This document shows, piece by piece, positions 22,396 to 30,947 of a DNA stretch of 33,982 bases (the first letter of the stretch is position 1; each line of letters opens with the position of its first letter). Below the pieces are notes generated by a model. The model did not search any database. It was given only the letters and a program-made list of their open reading frames with translations, and was not told where the DNA came from. This stretch comes from an uncultured Clostridia bacterium (GTDB lineage: Bacteria; Bacillota; Clostridia; Christensenellales; UBA1242), in the NCBI GenBank assembly GCA_944382715.1, contig CALWNC010000012.1:1-33982 (forward strand). Direction: 5' to 3'. The translations under genes were made by a program, and so were the position numbers.

Positions 22396-23649
22396 TTATT
22401 GACAAATTTCTGCAATGGCACCATCTGCATATGTTTGTTTAATGATGACATTGAGCTTATCATTTGAATTTAAATTTTCTGCCTTTATATAGCACAAAAT
22501 GTAATTTTTTGTGTGTGCCAAATAGTAACCCTCTTTTTGATTTTCTATAATAACCTCGTGTACTTTTCCTATGTTTGATTCGATAAATTTCCTCTTATTT
22601 TCAAGTGCAAGTGTCGTCATTTTTTCAATTCTTTGAGGAATATTTGTTGCAACATTTTTTAGTTTTTCTGCAACTGTTCCTTTCCTTTTGGAATATGGAA
22701 AAATGTGCATTTCAGAAAAGTTAACTTTCTTTACAAATTCTAATGACTCTTCAAAGTCTAATTCTGTTTCAGTTGGAAATCCTATAATAATATCTGTAGT
22801 TATTCCAGCATTGGGAAAATATTTACGAATTAAGTTTACACTTTCTAAGTATTTTTCTTTTGTGTAATGTCTATTCATAAACTTTAATGTATTATTACTT
22901 CCACTCTGCAGGCTTAAATGAAAGTGATCACAAAAATTATTATAGCTCTGAAGTTCTTGCAAAAACTTTTCCGTAATAACATTTACTTCAAGAGAGCTAA
23001 ATCTAAATCTAGACGGGCTATTTTTAAAAAGCCTTGCTATTTCAATAAGACCATCACTGCCTTCAATATCTTTTCCATAAGCAGATAAGTTAATTCCTGT
23101 TATAACAATTTCTTTTGAAAAATGCTCCAAAATTCTAAGTTCTTTTTCAATTTCATTAATTGGGAAGCTTACTTCCCTACCTCTAACATAAGGAATAAGA
23201 CAATAACTACAAAAATTATTACAACCATTTTGTACAAAAAGGTCGGCTCTAGTTCTCGTAGACACGCGTGTTTCTAGGTGAGATAATTGTGAATTTTTAT
23301 CATATTCGCTATCATCGCTTTTTATGGCATCAACTAATTTTAACTTATCTTTTGTACCAATTATTTTTTTTACATTAGAGCTTTTTTTAAAGTTTTCTGG
23401 ATTGTTCTCAGAAGAGCAACCACAAACATAAATTGATGCATTTTCATTTAGCTTTAAAATTTTAGTAATTATGTTTCTTGATTTTCTCTCAGCCTCATTT
23501 GTTACTGCACAAGTATTGATAATATAAATGTCACTAAGACCCAATCCCATTGACACATTATAACCTGAATTTTCAAGCTCCTCTGCAATTTTTTCACTTT
23601 CAACCTGATTAACTTTACAGCCAAGCGTAATTATAGAAATATTTTTCAT
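22396..23649 (-). CDS. mtaB: tRNA t6A37 methylthiotransferase MtaB
   Basis: Converts t6A37 to ms2t6A in tRNAs reading ANN codons. 417 aa. The N-terminal UPF0004 domain carries three Cys: TLGCKVNQVESE, NTCAVTNEAERKSR and VCGCSSENNP. The radical SAM core has NGCNNFCSYCLIPYVRG (CxxxCxxC), GINLSAYG and SGSNNTLKFMNRHYT. A C-terminal TRAM-like segment binds tRNA. MtaB is favoured over MiaB by CKVNQVES and by its place next to rsmE. Its ATG overlaps the rsmE TGA by 4 bp (ATGA), so translation is coupled. Confidence 0.93.
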   Translation of the reverse strand: MKNISIITLGCKVNQVESEKIAEELENSGYNVSMGLGLSDIYIINTCAVTNEAERKSRNIITKILKLNENASIYVCGCSSENNPENFKKSSNVKKIIGTKDKLKLVDAIKSDDSEYDKNSQLSHLETRVSTRTRADLFVQNGCNNFCSYCLIPYVRGREVSFPINEIEKELRILEHFSKEIVITGINLSAYGKDIEGSDGLIEIARLFKNSPSRFRFSSLEVNVITEKFLQELQSYNNFCDHFHLSLQSGSNNTLKFMNRHYTKEKYLESVNLIRKYFPNAGITTDIIIGFPTETELDFEESLEFVKKVNFSEMHIFPYSKRKGTVAEKLKNVATNIPQRIEKMTTLALENKRKFIESNIGKVHEVIIENQKEGYYLAHTKNYILCYIKAENLNSNDKLNVIIKQTYADGAIAEICQ

Positions 23650-24386
23650 TTGTTTTCCCCATTATCTAACATCTGCATAATAAGTGCAGTACCTGCTATT
23701 GAGGCAGTTTCAGTTCTTAGTATTCTGCGTCCAAGCGTTACAATTTCTGCACCAGCATCTTTAAGTTTCTCAATTTCATCAGCTGAAAATCCACCTTCAG
23801 CGCCAATCATTAAAGCGATGTTATTAAGTTTATTGCTTGTTTTTAGACATTCAAATAAACTTTTACCATCTGCCATTTCATATGCAACAAAAAATTTGTC
23901 GTAGCTCTTAATTTTTTCACAGATTTCACTTATATTTAATATGCCACAGCTCAAAACAATGGACGACCTGCCACACTGCTTGGCTGCTGAAATAGAAACT
24001 TTATCCATTCTTTCGCGTTTATTTGTATTTGCCTTTACATCGCAATATTTGCTTTCAAAAAGTATAAACTTACTCGCTCCTAGTTCCGTAATTTTTTGCA
24101 TAATAAGACTTAGCTTATCACCTTTTGCAAGCGCTTGATAAACATCTAAATTAATATTAGGTTCACAATTTGATGGCTTTAATTGATTTACTAAAACTTT
24201 CACTGCCTTTTTAGAAATTTCTGTTACTTTTCCAAAATAATTATTTCCATCACCATTAAATAGACAGACATTATCACCAATATTAGTTCTCATTACATTG
24301 ATTAAATGATGAGATTCTTCACTATCAAGTTCAATTGGATTATCTAAAAAAATTTTTCCACTATAAAAATATCTTTTTTCTTTCAT
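23646..24386 (-). CDS. rsmE: 16S rRNA (m3U1498) methyltransferase RsmE
   Basis: SPOUT-class methyltransferase, 246 aa. An N-terminal PUA-like domain (RYFYSG, SHHLINVMRTNIGD, CLFNGDGNNYFG) precedes the knotted SAM-binding domain. Signature motifs are QKITELGASKF, AAKQCGRSSI, LMIGAEGGFSADE and LGRRILRTETASI. No SD precedes ATG 24386 and the consensus -10 box ends only 8 bases before it, so the mRNA is probably leaderless. It ends in TGA, overlapping mtaB. prmA, which usually precedes rsmE in Bacillus, is absent. Confidence 0.95.
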   Translation of the reverse strand: MKEKRYFYSGKIFLDNPIELDSEESHHLINVMRTNIGDNVCLFNGDGNNYFGKVTEISKKAVKVLVNQLKPSNCEPNINLDVYQALAKGDKLSLIMQKITELGASKFILFESKYCDVKANTNKRERMDKVSISAAKQCGRSSIVLSCGILNISEICEKIKSYDKFFVAYEMADGKSLFECLKTSNKLNNIALMIGAEGGFSADEIEKLKDAGAEIVTLGRRILRTETASIAGTALIMQMLDNGENK

Positions 24387-24394
24387 AGGATAAT

Positions 24395-24422
24395 ATTATA
24401 AATAAAATTAATTATCTGTCAA
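24395..24422 (-). promoter_or_regulatory. Promoter of rsmE-mtaB, adjacent to the start codon
   Basis: Minus strand TTGACA (complement of 24417-24422), 16-bp spacer, TATAAT (complement of 24395-24400). Transcription should start within a base or two of the ATG at 24386. Confidence 0.8.
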
Positions 24423-24520
24423 TCTAAACTTGTTTTATTGGTAAAGGATAATTTTAAATTTGTTTTTTGAGATAATAAGCTAAATTTTAATTTATATTTG
24501 AGGAAATCTAATAGAATTTA

Positions 24521-24550
24521 AAAATAAAAAATGCCCTCTAAAAGAGGACA
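24521..24550 (-). terminator. Intrinsic terminator of the hrcA-grpE-dnaK-dnaJ operon
   Basis: TGCCCTCT (24532-24539) pairs with AGAGGACA (24543-24550) with one internal mismatch and a loop of AAA, followed on the minus strand by a U-rich tract. It begins 4 bases after the dnaJ stop codon. Confidence 0.85.
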
Positions 24551-24554
24551 CTTT

Positions 24555-25688
24555 TTATAATTTATCGTTAAAAGCTTTTTTCTTTGGATATTGTGATTTA
24601 CCAATACTATCATCAAGATTTTTAACAAGTTCTTTCTCTTTACGGGAAAGAGATTTAGGCATCTCAACATTAACTTTAGCAAACAAATCACCATAGGCAT
24701 TTTTGTTTAGAACCTTTGTACCTTTGCCTGAAATTTTAAGAATAGTACCAGTTTGAGTAAGCTCAGGGACATTTAATTCTAAAGTTTCATTTATGCCAGG
24801 AATCTTGATTTTTGCACCAAGAAGAGCCTCAGTAAATGAAATTGGTACATCTAGAAAAACATCAAAACCTTCTCTCTTTAAAACCCTATGAGGTTCAACT
24901 TGAATTAAGATTAAGATATCACCTGCAGGTCCACCATTTTTACCGGCTTCGCCCTGCTCACGAAGAGTAAGAACTTGGTCATTAGCAATACCACCTGGAA
25001 TGTTAAGTTCAATATTTCTATTGACTCTATTAGTTCCTATTCCATTACAATTTGGGCATTTTTCTTTAATTTTTTTACCTTTTCCACTACAATCTGGACA
25101 AACTCCCTCTGTTACAACTTGACCAAATGGAGTTCTTTGGGTTTGCCTAATACTACCAGTTCCGTTACATCTTGAACAAGTTTCAAATGAGCCATTTCTA
25201 GCTCCAGTTCCACCACAGCTTTTACATGTTTCACTTCTTGTTAAATTAATATTTTTTTTCGTACCAAATGCTGCTTCTTCAAAAGTAAGTTTAATTTTAA
25301 CTTGAATGTCATTGCCTTGCATTGGCTGACTTGCAGTTTGGGCTTTGGATCTTCTTCCCCCTCCAAAAGAACCACCAAAAAGATTGCTAAAAATATCTCC
25401 AAAATCTTCAAATCCACCAAAATTTGAAAAGCCAGAAAAGCCACTTTCTCCTCCACTAAATCCTTGAGGACCATTTTCATTACCGTAAGTATCATAGTTT
25501 TTCTTTTTGGTAGGATCAGAAAGAACACTATATGCTTCATTTACTTCTTTTAACTTTTCTGCAGCTTCACTATTTCCCGGATTTAAATCTGGGTGATATT
25601 TTTTAGCAAGGCTTCGATAAGCTTTTTTTATTTCTTCATCAGAAGCTGTCTTACTAACTCCTAAAATATCATAATAATTCTTTGCCAT
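24555..25688 (-). CDS. dnaJ: Chaperone protein DnaJ
   Basis: Hsp40 co-chaperone that stimulates DnaK ATPase and delivers substrates. 377 aa, class I layout. The J domain (1-70) starts [20 protein letters not shown] and has the HPD tripeptide in [12 protein letters not shown] Gly/Phe-rich linker (about 75-115, [18 protein letters not shown]) follows, then four CxxCxGxG zinc repeats ([32 protein letters not shown]), and C-terminal substrate-binding domains. Last gene of the heat-shock operon, 59 bp after dnaK, with a strong hairpin in the gap. SD AAGGA before ATG 25688. Confidence 0.97.
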   Translation of the reverse strand: MAKNYYDILGVSKTASDEEIKKAYRSLAKKYHPDLNPGNSEAAEKLKEVNEAYSVLSDPTKKKNYDTYGNENGPQGFSGGESGFSGFSNFGGFEDFGDIFSNLFGGSFGGGRRSKAQTASQPMQGNDIQVKIKLTFEEAAFGTKKNINLTRSETCKSCGGTGARNGSFETCSRCNGTGSIRQTQRTPFGQVVTEGVCPDCSGKGKKIKEKCPNCNGIGTNRVNRNIELNIPGGIANDQVLTLREQGEAGKNGGPAGDILILIQVEPHRVLKREGFDVFLDVPISFTEALLGAKIKIPGINETLELNVPELTQTGTILKISGKGTKVLNKNAYGDLFAKVNVEMPKSLSRKEKELVKNLDDSIGKSQYPKKKAFNDKL

Positions 25689-25703
25689 ATTTTTCCTTAA
25701 AAT

Positions 25704-25733
25704 TCAAGATAGCAAGTGTTCTTGCTATCTTGA
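25704..25733 (-). repeat. Strong hairpin in the dnaK-dnaJ gap
   Basis: TCAAGATAGCAAG (25704-25716) pairs perfectly with CTTGCTATCTTGA (25721-25733), a 13-bp stem with a 4-nt loop. Only a short U stretch follows, then the dnaJ SD. A partial terminator or 3' stabiliser that keeps DnaK above DnaJ is the likely effect. Confidence 0.8.
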
Positions 25734-25747
25734 TAAATTATTTATTT

Positions 25748-27580
25748 TTATTTTGTTGTGAAATCTCCAAAGTCGTTAGGGTCTGTTGAACCATTTCCAG
25801 AACCAGTACCATTATCAGTTGTGGTTCCAGTTGGATTTGAATTTTGATAGAGTTTAGTGAAGATTTCATTTGAAACTTTTGTAAGAGATTCAAGCTCATT
25901 TTTGAGTGTTTCTGAATCATTTGCTGTCTTTAAGGTTTCTTTAGCTTTATTTGTAGCCTCTTCAAGTTTAGTTTTATCTTCTTCAGAAATTTTGTCGCCA
26001 CTTTCTCTTAAAACCTTTTCAATGCTTGCAATCATTTGATCCAAACTATTTTTAGCGTCAACTACCTCTTTTCTCTTCTTATCTTCTTCTGCGTATTTTT
26101 CAGCATCTTTTATAGCTTTGTCAATATCTGCTTCAGAAAGGTTTGAAGATGCAGTGATTGTAATGTCCTGAGATTTTCCAGTCCCAAGGTCTTTTGCTGT
26201 AACATGAACAATACCATTGGCATCAATATCAAATTTAACTTCAATTTGAGGAACACCTCTTGGAGCTGGAGCAATACCTGAAAGTTCAAATCTTCCAAGG
26301 GTTTTGTTGTCAGCGGCAAATTCTCTTTCACCTTGAAGAACATGAATATCTACTGCTGGCTGATTGTCGGCTGCCGTTGAGAATACTTGTGTCTTTGATG
26401 TAGGAATAGTTGTATTCTTTTCAATAAGTTTTGTAAATACACCACCCATTGTTTCAATACCAAGTGATAGTGGAGTTACATCAAGTAAAAGAACATCTTT
26501 AACATCACCAGCAAGAACACCAGCTTGAATGGCAGCACCAACTGCTACGCATTCATCAGGGTTAATACCAGTAAATGGTTGTTTTCCAATATAGTTTTTA
26601 ACTTTTTCAATAACAAGTGGAATTCTAGTAGAACCACCGACCATTATTATTTTAGAAATATCGTTAACTGTTAATTTTGCATCAGCGAGGGCTTTCTTAG
26701 TTAAGTCAATAGTTTCATTGATATAATCTTCAATCATACTTTCAAATTTTGCACGAGTGATATTAATTTCAAGGTGTTTTGGACCATTACTATCAGCTGA
26801 AATGAAAGGAAGAGAGACAGTACTTTGTGTAAGTGATGAAAGTTCAATTTTTGTCTTTTCAGAGGCTTCTTTAAGTCTTTGCATAGCCATTTTATCTTTT
26901 GATAGGTCAATGCCATCACTCTTTTTGAACTCGTCTACTAAGTAGTCCATAATTTTTTGGTCAAAGTTATCACCACCAAGATGAGTGTTACCACCAGTTG
27001 CAAGAACCTGAAATACTCCATCTGCAATTTCAAGTACTGAGATATCAAAAGTACCACCACCAAGGTCATAAACAAGAATTTTTTGGTCACTTTCATCTTT
27101 AGCTTTATCAAGTCCATATGCTAGAGATGCAGCAGTTGGTTCGTTAATAATTCTCTTTACATCAAGACCTGCAATTTTACCAGCATCTTTTGTGGCTTGT
27201 CTTTGTGAATCGTTAAAGTAAGCAGGAACAGTAATAACGGCTTCAGTAACAGGCTCACCTAAATACTTTTCAGCATCGGCTTTTAATTTTGAAAGTATCA
27301 TGGCTGAAATTTCAGGTGGAGTATAAGTTTTACCACCTGCTGTAACAGTTACATTTTCACCCATTTTACTTTTAATTGAACGAATTGTATTTTCAGGATT
27401 TGCAACGGCTTGACGCTTTGCAACCTGACCAACTAGTCTTTCACCATCTTTTGTAAATCCAACGACAGAAGGTGTAGTTCTACTTCCTTCTGAGTTTGTA
27501 ATAACGGTAGGTTCACCACCTTCCATAACAGCGACACATGAATTTGTAGTTCCAAGGTCAATACCAATAATTTTTCCCAT
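25748..27580 (-). CDS. dnaK: Chaperone protein DnaK (Hsp70)
   Basis: 610 aa. The nucleotide-binding domain opens [20 protein letters not shown]; the second phosphate loop is [12 protein letters not shown] and the adenosine motif is [20 protein letters not shown] linker residues are present ([17 protein letters not shown]), followed by the substrate-binding domain and helical lid. The C-terminal tail is rich in Gly, Asn, Thr and Asp ([14 protein letters not shown]). The insertion typical of Gram-negative DnaK is absent, as in Gram-positives. SD GAGGT before ATG 27580. It lies 125 bp after grpE. Confidence 0.98.
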   Translation of the reverse strand: MGKIIGIDLGTTNSCVAVMEGGEPTVITNSEGSRTTPSVVGFTKDGERLVGQVAKRQAVANPENTIRSIKSKMGENVTVTAGGKTYTPPEISAMILSKLKADAEKYLGEPVTEAVITVPAYFNDSQRQATKDAGKIAGLDVKRIINEPTAASLAYGLDKAKDESDQKILVYDLGGGTFDISVLEIADGVFQVLATGGNTHLGGDNFDQKIMDYLVDEFKKSDGIDLSKDKMAMQRLKEASEKTKIELSSLTQSTVSLPFISADSNGPKHLEINITRAKFESMIEDYINETIDLTKKALADAKLTVNDISKIIMVGGSTRIPLVIEKVKNYIGKQPFTGINPDECVAVGAAIQAGVLAGDVKDVLLLDVTPLSLGIETMGGVFTKLIEKNTTIPTSKTQVFSTAADNQPAVDIHVLQGEREFAADNKTLGRFELSGIAPAPRGVPQIEVKFDIDANGIVHVTAKDLGTGKSQDITITASSNLSEADIDKAIKDAEKYAEEDKKRKEVVDAKNSLDQMIASIEKVLRESGDKISEEDKTKLEEATNKAKETLKTANDSETLKNELESLTKVSNEIFTKLYQNSNPTGTTTDNGTGSGNGSTDPNDFGDFTTK

Positions 27581-27629
27581 AAATTTTTACCTCTTTATAT
27601 ATATATTTATTTTGATTTTAATTTAATAA

Positions 27630-27650
27630 CATATAGAAAATTTCTATATG
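27630..27650 (-). repeat. Palindrome in the grpE-dnaK gap
   Basis: CATATAGAAA and TTTCTATATG flank a single A. It can form a 7-bp hairpin. There is no T tract after it, so it is probably a processing or stability element. Confidence 0.5.
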
Positions 27651-27705
27651 AAGTTACGCCCGAAGATTAGCATAAAATTATGTCCAAAGATTAGATTATA
27701 TAAGT

Positions 27706-28338
27706 TTACAAATCTTTTTTGTAAACACTAACAGTTGCTGGTCTGACTATTTCGCCAGTTTCAGCAAACCAATAGCCTTTTTGATAGACTTTTGCAATTG
27801 TACCATCTAATTGCTCATCGTCAGTACTCGTAGTATCAATACAGTTATGTTTTTCAGGATCAAGGGCTTCATTAATTGGATTTAATTCACTAATACCAAG
27901 CTCCTTTATAATACCATCAAGTGAAGAGTAAATCATAACAAATCCCTTCATTACTTCGGGAGATAATACTGCCATTGCACTATTGAAATTGTCTAAAATA
28001 GGTAGAAGCTTTTTTGCTACAGTTGTATTTGCCTTAACCACTGCCTCACTTTCAATATTTTTGTTTCTTTCTTTATATCTATCAAAATCTTTTTTATGAG
28101 TTTCAGATTCTCCCTTATAATAAGATGCAGTATTTAGATAATTATTTGCCTTTTGTTTCCACTCATCTAATTGCTTTTCAAGGCGCTTTATCTCTTCATC
28201 TTTTTCCTTTATTTCTACACTTAACGACTCCGTCATACTATGAAGAGTTTCATCTAAAATTTCTTTTTGTGCTTCGTCGCTTTTAGGAGTTTCCTGCAAT
28301 GAAACATCTTCTTGTTTTTCAATTTTTTTATCTTTCAT
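27706..28338 (-). CDS. grpE: Nucleotide exchange factor GrpE
   Basis: Releases ADP from DnaK. 210 aa from ATG 28338 (MKDKKIEKQ), chosen because AAGGAG lies 6 bases upstream; the ATG at 28344 touches the SD. The gene overlaps the hrcA stop by 11 bp. A long charged coiled coil (about 45-105, VEIKEKDEEIKRLEKQLDEW) precedes the four-helix core (KLLPILDNFNSAM) and the beta-wing GrpE signature (LNPINEALDPEKHN, IAKVYQKGYWFAETGEIVRPA). Confidence 0.95.
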   Translation of the reverse strand: MKDKKIEKQEDVSLQETPKSDEAQKEILDETLHSMTESLSVEIKEKDEEIKRLEKQLDEWKQKANNYLNTASYYKGESETHKKDFDRYKERNKNIESEAVVKANTTVAKKLLPILDNFNSAMAVLSPEVMKGFVMIYSSLDGIIKELGISELNPINEALDPEKHNCIDTTSTDDEQLDGTIAKVYQKGYWFAETGEIVRPATVSVYKKDL

Positions 28339-29371
28339 TTTCATCTCCTTGATTTTCTGCCAGTGTATTTTCAATGGTATAGGCAACTTCTTTTAAAACT
28401 GAAACTGCTTTTTGATAATCCATACGCATTGGTCCAATAACACCAGCTGTGATGTGTTTTTCATCATTTAAGTTACAAGTAATTGTAACCAAAGAACAAT
28501 CTTCTAAACCACTTTTATCACTGCCTACATTAATTGAAAGCTCTAAATCATCTCCATTTTTTATAAGTGGAATAATTGAATCTTTATCTTCAAATAATGA
28601 AACTGCTTTTTTTAATTTTTCCGTGTTATTAAACTCTGGATAGTCCATAAGTTTATCTTTTCCAGCAATGCTGATATCTCCAAGATAATTTTGCTCGTTA
28701 CTTTCAATGATTTCTATTACCTTGTCAAATACTACTTTATACTTTTGTAACTCTTTAGTTACTACCTTATCTCTAAAGTCCTTATTAATAATTAATGATA
28801 AGGGTTTGTCAACAAACAAATCTCTTAAAATTGCTGAAGCAGAATTTAAATCATTTTCATCATTTGTTCCAAGATTTGAAAGTTCGTTAATTACTCTATC
28901 GCTTGTAACTACAACAACTAGCTGAGTTGTTCGTGATACTGGATAGAATTTGATATCTTTAATAATTGCTTTGTTAGCTCTCTCAGCATAAACAATTGAG
29001 GTATAGTTAGTAGCTTTAGAAATTGTTTTAGCTGATTTTTCAATAATATCTCTAAGTGATAATAATTTACTTGAAAAATTTGATTTTATTGTTTCCTTTT
29101 CTGATTCAGAAAGCTTTTTTTCTTCCATAAGTTCGCTAGTATATTTTTCGTAACCCTCTCTAGTTGGAACTCTACCAGATGAAGTGTGAAGATGTGTCAA
29201 AAATCCCATTTCTTCTAGTGCGTTGAGTTCGTTTCGAATGGTTGCAGAACTAACTTTTGGCATATATTCTTCTTGAAGTTGTTTACTTGAAACTGCTTCA
29301 GTTTGATTGCTTTTAATGTTAGTTTCAATTACTGCACTTAGTATTTTCTTTTTTCTTTCACTTAAATCCAC
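28328..29371 (-). CDS. hrcA: Heat-inducible transcription repressor HrcA
   Basis: Represses CIRCE-controlled chaperone genes. 347 aa. The winged-helix N-terminus is diagnostic: LSERKKKILSAVIETNIKSN, then EEYMPKVSSATIRNELNALE, EEMGFLTHLHTSSGRVPT and GYEKY. The C-terminal family motif GVIGPMRMDYQKAVSVL is intact. It starts with GTG (29369-29371) behind GGAG. First gene of the operon, 53 bp downstream of the CIRCE operator it should bind, so the operon is autoregulated. Confidence 0.97.
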   Translation of the reverse strand: MDLSERKKKILSAVIETNIKSNQTEAVSSKQLQEEYMPKVSSATIRNELNALEEMGFLTHLHTSSGRVPTREGYEKYTSELMEEKKLSESEKETIKSNFSSKLLSLRDIIEKSAKTISKATNYTSIVYAERANKAIIKDIKFYPVSRTTQLVVVVTSDRVINELSNLGTNDENDLNSASAILRDLFVDKPLSLIINKDFRDKVVTKELQKYKVVFDKVIEIIESNEQNYLGDISIAGKDKLMDYPEFNNTEKLKKAVSLFEDKDSIIPLIKNGDDLELSINVGSDKSGLEDCSLVTITCNLNDEKHITAGVIGPMRMDYQKAVSVLKEVAYTIENTLAENQGDENER

Positions 29372-29424
29372 TTTCTTTCTCCACTTGTAATTATATACAT
29401 ATTTTCAAGAAATATTCATCTTTT

Positions 29425-29451
29425 TTAGCAATCATCACATTTGAGTGCTAA
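29425..29451 (-). promoter_or_regulatory. CIRCE operator
   Basis: TTAGCAATC-N9-GAGTGCTAA, compared with the consensus TTAGCACTC-N9-GAGTGCTAA: one mismatch in one arm. It lies just downstream of the -10 box, so HrcA bound here would block initiation or early elongation. Confidence 0.95.
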
Positions 29452-29459
29452 CACTACAT

Positions 29460-29488
29460 ATATTATAACTGCTAAAAAGAAAAGTCAA
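29460..29488 (-). promoter_or_regulatory. Promoter of hrcA-grpE-dnaK-dnaJ
   Basis: Minus strand TTGACT (complement of 29483-29488), then TAATAT at 17 bp (complement of 29460-29465) or the overlapping TATAAT at 15 bp (complement of 29462-29467). The CIRCE site follows immediately. Confidence 0.8.
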
Positions 29489-29534
29489 CAATTTTTTCAA
29501 AATTTTTTAATTTTTTTTAAATTTTTTTTAAATG

Positions 29535-29561
29535 AAAAAAAACACTTAAAAATTTAAGTGT
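29535..29561 (-). terminator. Intrinsic terminator of hemW
   Basis: ACACTTAAA (29542-29550) pairs with TTTAAGTGT (29553-29561), followed on the minus strand by a run of U (complement of 29535-29541). Confidence 0.85.
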
Positions 29562-29579
29562 CTTAAAAAATATATAAAA

Positions 29580-30773
29580 TTATAAATCATCTGCAAGTTC
29601 TAGAACAACTTGATTTAAAACTAAAAGACCTTTTGTTGTACAAATTAATTTGTTATCCTTTGTTAAAATAATAAAACCACCTTTAATTAATCTTGCTACT
29701 GTATTTTTTTTCTTTGAAAGGAAATTCTCTTCAAATTCCTCTTTATACTCTTCTAAATTCATACCTTCACTAGTTCTAAGGGATAACATAACAAATTCTT
29801 CCTTTTTCTCTTGTTCAGTTAAAGATTTTATAGATGTTATAGGAATTTGTTTTTTAACTTCAAGTTTTTCAGCATATTCAACAATATTGTCAGTATTTGC
29901 AAAGCGCCTTCCAGAAATGTATGAATGAGCAGAAAGTCCAATACCAAGATAATCTTTCCTTTTCCAATAAACTTTGTTGTGATATGATTCATAGCTAGGT
30001 TTGGCAAAGTTAGATAGTTCATATCTATTATAACCATTAGTCATAAGTGTGTTACTAACTAAATTATACATTTCAATAACTGTGTCATCATTAGGAACCC
30101 CCACTGAACCATTATCAACCAAAACCTTAAGTTTAGTATCTTGCTCGACTTGAAGCATATATACTGAAATGTGAGGTATGCCAAGTTTAAGTAAATAGTT
30201 AATAGTATCTTTAACTTGTGAAACTTTTTGTTTAGGATAACCAATTATTATGTCAGTGCTAATATTTTTGATTCCAAATTCTCTAATCATATTAACAGCT
30301 TTTTCATAATCTTCAACTGTATGGGTTCGCCCCATTTCCTTTAAAAGTTTTGGGTTTGTGGTTTGAAGCCCAATGCTAAATCTATTAACTCCAGCTAGAA
30401 TGTATTCGCGAATCTTATTTTTATCAATAGTATTTGGATTAATCTCAATTGTTATTTCGACCGTATTTTTAACGGCAAAGTTTTTATATAAGATTTGAAG
30501 CAAATCTCTAATATAATAATAGTCCATACTTGATGGAGTTCCACCACCAATATAGATACTTGCGACAGAATAATAGCCACTATATATTTGGGATTGAAGC
30601 TTGATTTCGGCAACTAAATCGTTAAAATATCTTTTTTTATCACTACTGTTAGCTACCATAGAATTAAAGGCACAATACTCACATTTAGAGTTGCAAAAAG
30701 GTATATGAATATAAATGCTTAAATTATTTTTTGACTTTTCCAAGATATTTAATCCAGTTTTATTGATTGCCAT
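29580..30773 (-). CDS. hemW: Radical SAM heme chaperone HemW (formerly HemN-like)
   Basis: 397 aa. The 4Fe-4S site is IPFCNSKCEYCAFNSM (CxxxCxxC), preceded by LSIYIHIPF and followed by YIGGGTPSSM. The C-terminal region contains VYWKRKDYLGIGLSAHSYI. Although related to coproporphyrinogen dehydrogenase, proteins with this motif and the lepA-hrcA neighbourhood are HemW, a heme-binding chaperone. ATG 30773 has AGGAG ten bases upstream. It lies between lepA and hrcA as in Bacillus but has its own promoter and terminator. Confidence 0.93.
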   Translation of the reverse strand: MAINKTGLNILEKSKNNLSIYIHIPFCNSKCEYCAFNSMVANSSDKKRYFNDLVAEIKLQSQIYSGYYSVASIYIGGGTPSSMDYYYIRDLLQILYKNFAVKNTVEITIEINPNTIDKNKIREYILAGVNRFSIGLQTTNPKLLKEMGRTHTVEDYEKAVNMIREFGIKNISTDIIIGYPKQKVSQVKDTINYLLKLGIPHISVYMLQVEQDTKLKVLVDNGSVGVPNDDTVIEMYNLVSNTLMTNGYNRYELSNFAKPSYESYHNKVYWKRKDYLGIGLSAHSYISGRRFANTDNIVEYAEKLEVKKQIPITSIKSLTEQEKKEEFVMLSLRTSEGMNLEEYKEEFEENFLSKKKNTVARLIKGGFIILTKDNKLICTTKGLLVLNQVVLELADDL

Positions 30774-30873
30774 TTAATTCTTACTCCTTAATAATTATTT
30801 TTACAAAAAATGCTTAAAAATGCACAAATATTGAAAAAAATATAACAAACACAATAAGTATTTACTTGTTATT

Positions 30874-30902
30874 ATTATATCTCTAAAATAACAAAATATC
30901 AA
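30874..30902 (-). promoter_or_regulatory. Promoter of hemW
   Basis: Minus strand TTGATA (complement of 30897-30902), 17-bp spacer, TATAAT (complement of 30874-30879). Confidence 0.8.
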
Positions 30903-30909
30903 CAAAATT

Positions 30910-30944
30910 GTACTTTATTTTTTTTAAATTTGTCAATAAAGTAC
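30910..30944 (-). terminator. Likely terminator of lepA
   Basis: GTACTTTATT (30910-30919) pairs perfectly with AATAAAGTAC (30935-30944) across a 15-nt loop, 3 bases after the lepA stop. The U tract after it is short, so efficiency is uncertain. Confidence 0.6.
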
Positions 30945-30947
30945 CAA

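Noticed and set aside
28339..28386. GrpE starting upstream at 28386
   Set aside because: The added residues lie inside hrcA in another frame, with no SD. AAGGAG is placed correctly for 28338.
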